Below are positions 57,590 through 64,000 of a DNA stretch of 64,000 nucleotides, piece after piece; within the stretch, counting starts at the first letter, position 1; every line of letters begins with the position of its first letter. This stretch comes from Bactericera cockerelli. Taxonomy: Eukaryota > Arthropoda > Insecta > Hemiptera > Triozidae. The notes beneath the pieces are model-generated. The model had not been told where the DNA came from and did not search any database. It worked only from the letters and a program-made list of their open reading frames with translations. The stretch is taken from NCBI GenBank assembly GCA_024516035.1, contig CM044959.1:21852741-21916740 (forward strand). The letters run 5' to 3'. Made by a program: the position numbers and the translations under genes.

Positions 57590-57865
57590 ATTATGAAGGC
57601 AGCCCGCTGGGTACCTGGGGCTTGTCCGCTGGTCCGCCTGGCGCTGACAGGTTTTCACGCTTCCCGGGCCCCAGCCGAGTGTGACCGTGTGGCATGTCCC
57701 TCGTATTAGTACAAGCAGACATACCCGGCGCATTCCTGGAGGACTAGGTAGATCATTAAGCTTTTCTCGGAATTAGCAAATGGGGCCGTTGTTCAAAGCG
57801 CGTTAACATGGAATAGGAGAAGTTTGCCATCTTACGTAATGGGGCAAGAGTGTAGCTTACCAGTA
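57590..57865. promoter_or_regulatory. GC-rich unique segment, possible regulatory element
   Basis: Stands out from AT-rich flanks, non-repetitive, with GTTAACATGG, ATCATTAAGCTTTT and CGTATTAGTAC. All frames contain stops within about 90 bases. No repeat hallmarks. Confidence 0.3.
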
Positions 57866-58202
57866 TCCAAACCTCTAGAACTCTAGACGCTGGTCTACTT
57901 ATCGACCTGGTCAAAAAAATCTGAAAGTATCTACGTGTATGTTACCAAAATCTTCATAAAATATATTTTCTGTCCGAAATGGTTGTTTTCTCTTTGTCCT
58001 GTCTCCTTCTCTCATAATTTTTGGTAAAAGTTGAATGTTTCTTTACCTAAAATTAGATAATAATAATTATAACCAACCCAATTTGGATGTCGCGCGTCAC
58101 AGCCGTCACTGATCCAGTAGTTTACTAACAGTCTAATACTTCTCTTGTACCTACTCTATGTGCTGTGGATTCCTACATAGGGATGTAGAAACTTACAAGT
58201 CA
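57866..58202. other. No gene seen
   Basis: Nothing recognised. Confidence 0.4.
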
Positions 58203-58300
58203 AGTCTTATCTGCGAGCAACATGCCCCCTCATAATCACCAATTAACGCCATTTGCGCATTAATTAGTGTCATAAATTATCTCTGATTTATTTCTAATTA
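58203..58300. promoter_or_regulatory. Dense homeodomain/POU-like motif cluster
   Basis: CATAATCACCAATTAACGCC, ATTTGCGCATTAATTAG and TCATAAATTATC lie within 80 bp. The arrangement resembles a conserved non-coding element. Confidence 0.3.
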
Positions 58301-58540
58301 TTTTAATAGAACTACAAGATGTGTTCTAGAGGCGTAGACAAAGCGACTTACCAGGTTGTATGACTACCTTACTATTTATTCTGCTGTTGCTATAGGTATA
58401 CGACATATACTAGTATGTTGTGCTACTACTGGATCATTATGTTGCTGTGATTGTTCTGGTCCACTGCACATGGGATATAGAATGCAATGGATCTCTGTGA
58501 TGCAGTCCTCAGAAAATACGAATAATTCGCTCTGACTATT

Positions 58541-58690
58541 TTTATTTAAAAAAAAGTGTTTTACAGCCCTTTTTTATTTCATAGCAACTAATTAAAAGTT
58601 ACTTGAGCGTTTGTGCTCTGCTATGTAGCTCTCCATTCTATAGTAGCTCTCCTATTAAATACCAGAAATTGATATTATCAATTAAGTATG
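58541..58690 (-). repeat. SINE family S2, degenerate body
   Basis: Minus-strand match to S2 ('gaaataaaaaagggctgtaaaac', 'gagctacatagcagagcacaaacgc'). Confidence 0.6.
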
Positions 58691-58942
58691 TTCATTATCA
58701 TACTTATGCGTGCTCGGTCAACACAGTCCTTGCACTATTTTGTATTTAAATTTTGAATTCAAATTTTCAAAATTCAAAAAAAGTATTTGAATATTTTATG
58801 CGATTTGTATGTTCATCAATTAGTTAGATATGGGACAGAACTTGTCCTGGTCCTCACGATACGCCGTACATTACTAAATTATGTAATATGGTATACTTAA
58901 AAATGCAGAAAGTCATTATCTAGCTGTTTATAAGCTCATCAT

Positions 58943-59335
58943 ATGAATGTAATGTACGTAAGGCTAAAGAAAAGTACCTTTGTACACGAGCATGGAGCTC
59001 CCATAGGATACATTGTTGAACTCACCAGTGCCAGTCTCGAGAAACCTCCGGACCCTCATGATCCTGACAATACGCCTCTGATGTTCCCGATTTTAATCAT
59101 CACGCTGTTTTATGATTCAAGTTTTTTATGGCATTAATTTTTTGTGACTCGAAATTCTGAAAGTTTCCCCCAAAATTCGTTTCTTATTTACGAGCGGTGG
59201 GTGTGGGAGATTTATGTAGATCAAAATCCTCACCATCGATATTATGCTGTGGAACAAAGAGGAATGCGCGCCCCTTTCACTACCCGTGATGTAGATTCGG
59301 ACAAAATAATGGAAGAGGAGATAGCAGTGCAATAG
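58943..59335 (+). pseudogene. Broken protein-like ORF, unknown family
   Basis: One plus frame is open from an ATG at 58943 to 59335 except for a single TAA at 59135-59137. The first part contains HEHGAPIGYIVELTSAS and PPDPHDPDNTPL; the second contains YERWVWEIYVDQNPHHRYY and ends KIMEEEIAVQ. Composition is protein-like and the local GC rises. Either this is a decayed coding copy or the stop lies in a short intron (59100-59165 is AT-rich). I recognise no domain. Confidence 0.3.
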
Positions 59336-59977
59336 AATGTTGCCTCAGAATTTTTCATCAGTCAAAATTTGAAAACCAGAAGATCAAAATCAGATGGATG
59401 GTACACGATGTCTAGATTTTATTTTGTTGTAATAGACTAATTGTATATCTGCACTTTTTCACTGAAATCTGCAATGTTGTTTAACCCCAACTGGTTTTCT
59501 TTGGAATCACGATGAATCGTTGTCATAGTGTATATCATCTAAGTATATCTACGTTATCATTAAGTTTCATATTCAGACACGCGGGTATTGGAGATACGGC
59601 AATCAGTCAAACACTCAGTCAGTGAGTAAATTTCGCTTTATATTGATAAAATTAATTTTACATATATATTGGTGTATGATTGGTTATGAGTGTTATGACT
59701 CTGAACTGGTGCACACGGAACATCCACTAAGCATAATATCATTATTGTTTAACCTTCTTATCTTACTATTATGTCTAATAAATAATAAATATAATAATTT
59801 TTGCTACTATGGCAGAGTAGCTTTATTTCCCTAATAATATTTTTTTGGTATAAGTATTAAATAAGTATAACGGGAAGAGCCCTAAGAATACATTGAATTC
59901 TAACGCGCAATAAAATAAGAGAAGAAATGATGGCTCCTTGTCTTTTAAGTTTTAACTCCAGTTTTCTATGTTTCTCT
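59336..59977. other. No gene seen
   Basis: Nothing recognised. Confidence 0.4.
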
Positions 59978-59991
59978 ACTCCAACTTACTA

Positions 59992-60135
59992 GTTATCATA
60001 TATGTGTTAATCACTTTGGTGATATCATAACTACTCAAACTAGCTTTATTAAATCTACGCTGTAACCGAGACTTGAACAACCGACCTCCAGGTTACAAGT
60101 CCGCCGCCTTATCGATCAATCTTCTGAGGTCGGTA
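59992..60135 (-). repeat. Full-length SINE family S3 with perfect TSD
   Basis: ACTCCAACTTACTA flanks it at 59978-59991 and 60136-60149. The head at the right end begins ACCGACCTCAGAAG; the tail is 'tgataact'. This copy fixes the ends of the family. Confidence 0.9.
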
Positions 60136-60149
60136 ACTCCAACTTACTA

Positions 60150-60520
60150 AATTTCTGATTAAGTTAACAACAGATGACTGTTCATCATCATGATTTCAGT
60201 TCATCAAGAGTGAAAGACCAAGAGAAGGAGTAAGCATCTGAGTACCTATTCAGGACTGAATTATTTTATGTTGCCTCGATAGTAATCTTTCATTGATTTA
60301 TATTTTTTGGGGACATTCTGTGGGAACAGATAGGAGAAGTGCAGTGGTCGGTGGACTGCACAATGCATGTTACTTTTCTTTGTCAGGGGCCTCCTTAGAA
60401 TTTAAATGTGGGTGACACCCATTTACGACCATTAACCTTATGTCCATTTGCGAAAATTTCTGACTTTTTTTTAACCCTACAATAAATCCAAAGTACAGTA
60501 CCCTAATGTGATGTTTTTGA
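60150..60520. other. No gene seen
   Basis: Nothing recognised. Confidence 0.4.
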
Positions 60521-60612
60521 GGGTTAGGTGTAGAAAATGGTTTGAGCATTAACCTCGCCTGGTGGTTACGTTCCACTAAAGAGTATTATTATATTATTAT
60601 TATTTTTTTTTT
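60521..60612 (+). repeat. SINE family S1, 5'-truncated
   Basis: GGGTTAGGTGTAGAAAATGG through TTAACCTCGCCTGGTGGTTA to a TATTATTATT tail. It lies directly before the second Helitron. Confidence 0.75.
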
Positions 60613-60623
60613 ATATAGGTATA

Positions 60624-60865
60624 TCTTAATACATGAATGTCAAAGTCACTGACTGACTGACCACTGACTGACTGATCATCGCTCTACAGCCCAAACCGTA
60701 AGTCCTAGGAAGCTGAAATTTGGTAGGTAGCTTTGTCTTATAGTCTAGATGTGCAATTAGACGGGATTTTTCGAAATTCCCACTACAACACCTGCCATTG
60801 GCGAAAAAGGATTTTTTGCTTTCACGGCCATGCCTCGGCCCGCAAAGCGGGCGACAGCCCGCTAG
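60624..60865 (+). mobile_element. Short non-autonomous Helitron, copy 2 (242 bp)
   Basis: Same termini as 25253-25483: TCTTAATA after A, CTAG before T, and the GCCCGC-aaa-GCGGGC hairpin. Differences include an enlarged GACT repeat near the 5' end and CAGCCC in place of TAGGCC near the 3' end. Confidence 0.8.
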
Positions 60866-62484
60866 TAATTAATATAATTGTGTTCACCAGGAGCGTTAGC
60901 CTCAATACTCGATCCCAAAAAATATCTATTTGACGTGACCAGGATTCCTCTGGCTTGAAGTTCACTGGACTAACTTTTCGGTTTCTGAGGTTGGTTTCCT
61001 GTCCACTATATTGAACCACAACACGACTTGTTAGTGACGTTGAAAAAGACAAACTTACGCCCAAAGCTATGCTCTTCAAACCAAACACAAAAGGGGAGCA
61101 GAAATTCTATAAAATCACTGAAACAATAAAACAAAAGAGTTGAGAGGACAAAAACTTGTTGATAATCAATTGATTACACATGGGAGATAGTGGGTGAGGG
61201 ACCACGGTGTCCCATGGTTTATGGTGTCTCCGGGTAAGGAGATCCGACGATCAAGGCCAGCTCTCGGCGTAGATTTATTGAGGTTCCTCTTTGAAAGGAA
61301 TGCTATAATTGGGGGCCTCTTTTGTTTTGTGAGAGCTTTGCTTTATTATTTAGTTCTGGACACATTGTATTAATTCAAAATAAATAATATTAAATCTCAC
61401 TATACCAACAACAACAAAAATCTTCAGACATGTTATTGAATCGTAACATTCAGAGGTTCATGATATTTGCATTCTTAATTAAAGAAAGAAAACTCAATGA
61501 GTGGATTAAGATATTTAGATATTAAAACATAGTGTCAGATCTCGAGTCTGAACAACTCAATGCACATAAAATAGAAAATTCTATCCCAAAGCATCTGAGA
61601 ACTGGACAAAATCAATACGTACGTTTAACGCTTGTTATTATTTGATAATGAAAAACTATATGAATGGAACTATGTCAGCAAAACTGTCTATTAAACATTA
61701 AGAACGGTTAAAAAAAAATAATAAAAAATACTAATTCTTATCATCAGGTTAGTCTCGAAAATTTATGTACATGAAATCCAGAGTGGCGAACAAAAAACTA
61801 CAAATAAAATAGATAAGGTCACCTCATAGATGTTTTTAACACTCCTGACTTAGTTAGGCATGTTGTATAATGGTCAAACAAACACCTAAAACAACAATAT
61901 TTATGGAACCATTAGCGGCATTTAAAATTAGAGACAACTGAAACAAGGTGATAGGCTACATTATGAAGTGCTTAAAAGTGTTGGTCCTCCTGGTCAGTCA
62001 AATAAACATTAAGGCTAATGTACTTCTTGACCCAGAGAAGTGATGTTTGCTTTCATGTGATGGGATCAATCCAAAAGGTGCCCACAATCAGGGAAGTGCT
62101 TTTTTTGTAATAAATTAAAGCCTTCAAAATCATAACTATTTTGAAACTCAGTGACTGTAGAGAAAATGAGAGGGAAAACTTAACCATAGGTACAGGAAGT
62201 GTTTGGAAGTGCAGGAAGTGTTTGACAGAGGGAATAAAGGTAATAGTAACACCGACCAGTTTTTTCGTTTGTTGGAAAAAGTGGCGAAAGAAGAAGAAGA
62301 TTATGAATCAGAATGTTTGATGATTCCACGGTTTACTTAAAAAAATCACATCTCCTTATTCGACCGTCTTCTATATCAGCCACCCAGACGGATGTCCAAC
62401 CAGCATCCTTCATATCAAGTACTGCACATCTTCACTATGAAGTCTACATGAAAAATTGAAAATCACTTCATCTACTGCGTAGAG
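60866..62484. other. No gene seen
   Basis: 1.6 kb without recognised features. Confidence 0.4.
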
Positions 62485-62560
62485 ATTTTTTTTACTTTCC
62501 TTATCTAATAGAATGGAAAGTTTTGGAATCGCCTACAATTTTCGATAGTCAGTTTTCAGT
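62485..62560 (+). repeat. Repeat family E1, 5' fragment
   Basis: TTTTTTTACTTTCCTTATCT and 'ggaaagttttggaatcgcc' match the start of E1. The rest is missing or unrecognisable. Confidence 0.55.
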
Positions 62561-64000
62561 GCCAAAACATGTTTAATGGTCCTGAGAGCCTAAATCAAAA
62601 GTTTCAGCCATTTCGCTGTGAGTGTTTAAAACGTTCATCATTCATCAGCCGAAGTCACAATATTGACGATTCCTACAACTTCTACAGAACTGTCTTCCTG
62701 TTCCCAACTCTGGAGATTGAGGTGTTGATTGTGTTGCCTGATTTATCTTCGTTTAGGAGAATGTAAATTGAAAATCAAAGAGCTTGATTATGGTCTTGAC
62801 GTGTTAATGGATTGGTATTTCGGACGAGCATGCGGGATTTTTGAAGTTAAGCCTGTCGGCTACGTTAACAATAACACCTATTTTTTCCCAAATTAATTTA
62901 TGTAAGAGAAATTTACACTCGATCAAGTATACATATTATTTAAATTCGGATTTGGATGGTGTTTTATTCCAGAAGATAAAAATATAATTAAAAATAAAGA
63001 TGGAAGCTGCTAAGAAATTTTGATTGAAAAAATAATAAGAACAATAAACTGTGTAATAGCACTGGGTTTACAAACGGTTCAACATATCATTTGGTTCAGT
63101 AGAGAAGGGTAATCCAGAACATCAGTCGACTGGTTCAAGTTGCATCAAGAATACTAACTTACTGATTATTAGAGACGATTCATGCGCATGTAGAAGTTTA
63201 ATGTGTTCCGTCATATGAGCCATTCGTTGAGATGTTCAAATATTATCAATCTCCACAGAAACCAAAACGTCAGGGGATTTCAGATAAAATCCGAAACTGA
63301 AAAATATATTCGATGAAAATCTACTGAAGCAAACAGTTACAACCATTTAAAATATTTCAAGCGATCAGAAATTCAGATATAATCAAAAATATTGTCAAGC
63401 ATACTTCATTTGGCACGCAAGATAAATCACATGGCCGCATCGCTTGCATAGGGTCCGCTAATCAGTTCCATCTGGAATGTCATTACCTACATCAAGAATG
63501 TCATTAACACTGAGGTGAGCATGATTGAGAATGATGCTATCCACATTTGTTGATGAATTTCTTGGTCATATCACATGATTAAAATTAGACAAATTACACA
63601 GAGCGACGAGAAAATATTGGACCGTGGAGGTTAATAAATCTCCTCAGATTCTGGAGAATGTTGCAGATAAAATCCTGAGACATGCCATTCAGGACTCGAT
63701 GATTTTTATGAGTGGATTTTAATATTCATCCTCTTTCAAATAAATCAAAAATGTCTCAAATAAAATAAAATTAAATTGACACCGATACCACTTTGTCTTT
63801 TTAAAACATAATGTCGCATTGATAAAATAAAATAAATATTAAAGATCCTGGCATGATGTATACTAAAATTCTGGGCTGGCTATCTCGACAGACAATTTGG
63901 CCTAAATTTATGTAAGATTTCATAAAACAAATAAGTGTTTTGGATTAATCGATGTTAGACAAATGCATGAGTAAAAAACATGTCTTGTATAAGAATCATG
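62561..64000. other. No gene seen
   Basis: The frame at 62569-62766 has no known motif. Otherwise AT-rich. Confidence 0.4.

Overview
The window is non-bacterial, AT-rich nuclear DNA: almost no long reading frames, many microsatellites, many tRNA-headed and 5S-headed SINEs with target-site duplications (TSDs), MITEs, Helitrons and a CACAGTG-ended transposon. The one coding exon I recognise is insect-type, and the repeat style (short GTAGGTAC-type motifs, MITEs starting CAGGGTG) resembles hemipteran genomes such as planthoppers. The order is a guess; 'arthropod, probably insect' is well supported. GC is estimated by eye at about one third. || Gene content. On the minus strand at 13113-13214 lies the first coding exon of a KLF6/KLF7-type Kruppel-like factor, the orthologue of Drosophila luna: 34 codons beginning [13 protein letters not shown] and ending at a GTAAGG donor in phase 0. 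Positions 1-13112 are therefore most simply read as luna intron 1, 13215 to about 14195 as its 5' leader and promoter, and everything to the right as upstream intergenic or regulatory DNA. Later luna exons, including the zinc fingers, were not found here. Weaker coding signals are a possible terminal exon at 1001-1129 (minus), a retrotransposon ORF2 C-terminus at 28133-28417, a cysteine-rich ORF with one stop at 42219-42440, and a broken ORF at 58943-59335. || Layout. 1-13 kb: luna intron with SINE pieces, two pogo-like MITEs, a G-quadruplex run and purine/pyrimidine tracts. 13-14.2 kb: exon, leader and promoter. 14.7-21.8 kb: low-complexity and minisatellite DNA (GA/CT tracts, a 27-bp array, a 0.7-kb purine-rich block, a regular 34-bp array). 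22-29 kb: SINE cluster, first Helitron, iterated palindrome, retrotransposon fragment. 29-37 kb: mostly featureless, with a 5S-derived SINE. 37-43 kb: repeat-dense, with a repeat carrying (TCTG)n, two abutting foldback elements and a 526-bp near-perfect hairpin. 45-52 kb: MITEs, a 5S-SINE with a perfect TSD, and a 1.2-kb Transib-like element nested in a tRNA-like SINE. 52-60 kb: three motif-rich segments that could be regulatory, more SINEs and a Harbinger-type MITE. 60-64 kb: second Helitron, then featureless DNA. || Main discoveries to follow up: (i) a SINE family in which one body sits behind either a tRNA-like or a 5S-rRNA-like head; (ii) a non-autonomous element with RSS-heptamer termini; (iii) a very young 526-bp inverted repeat whose arms contain gene-like sequence; (iv) a broken partial copy of the luna exon-1/donor segment 300 bp inside the intron.
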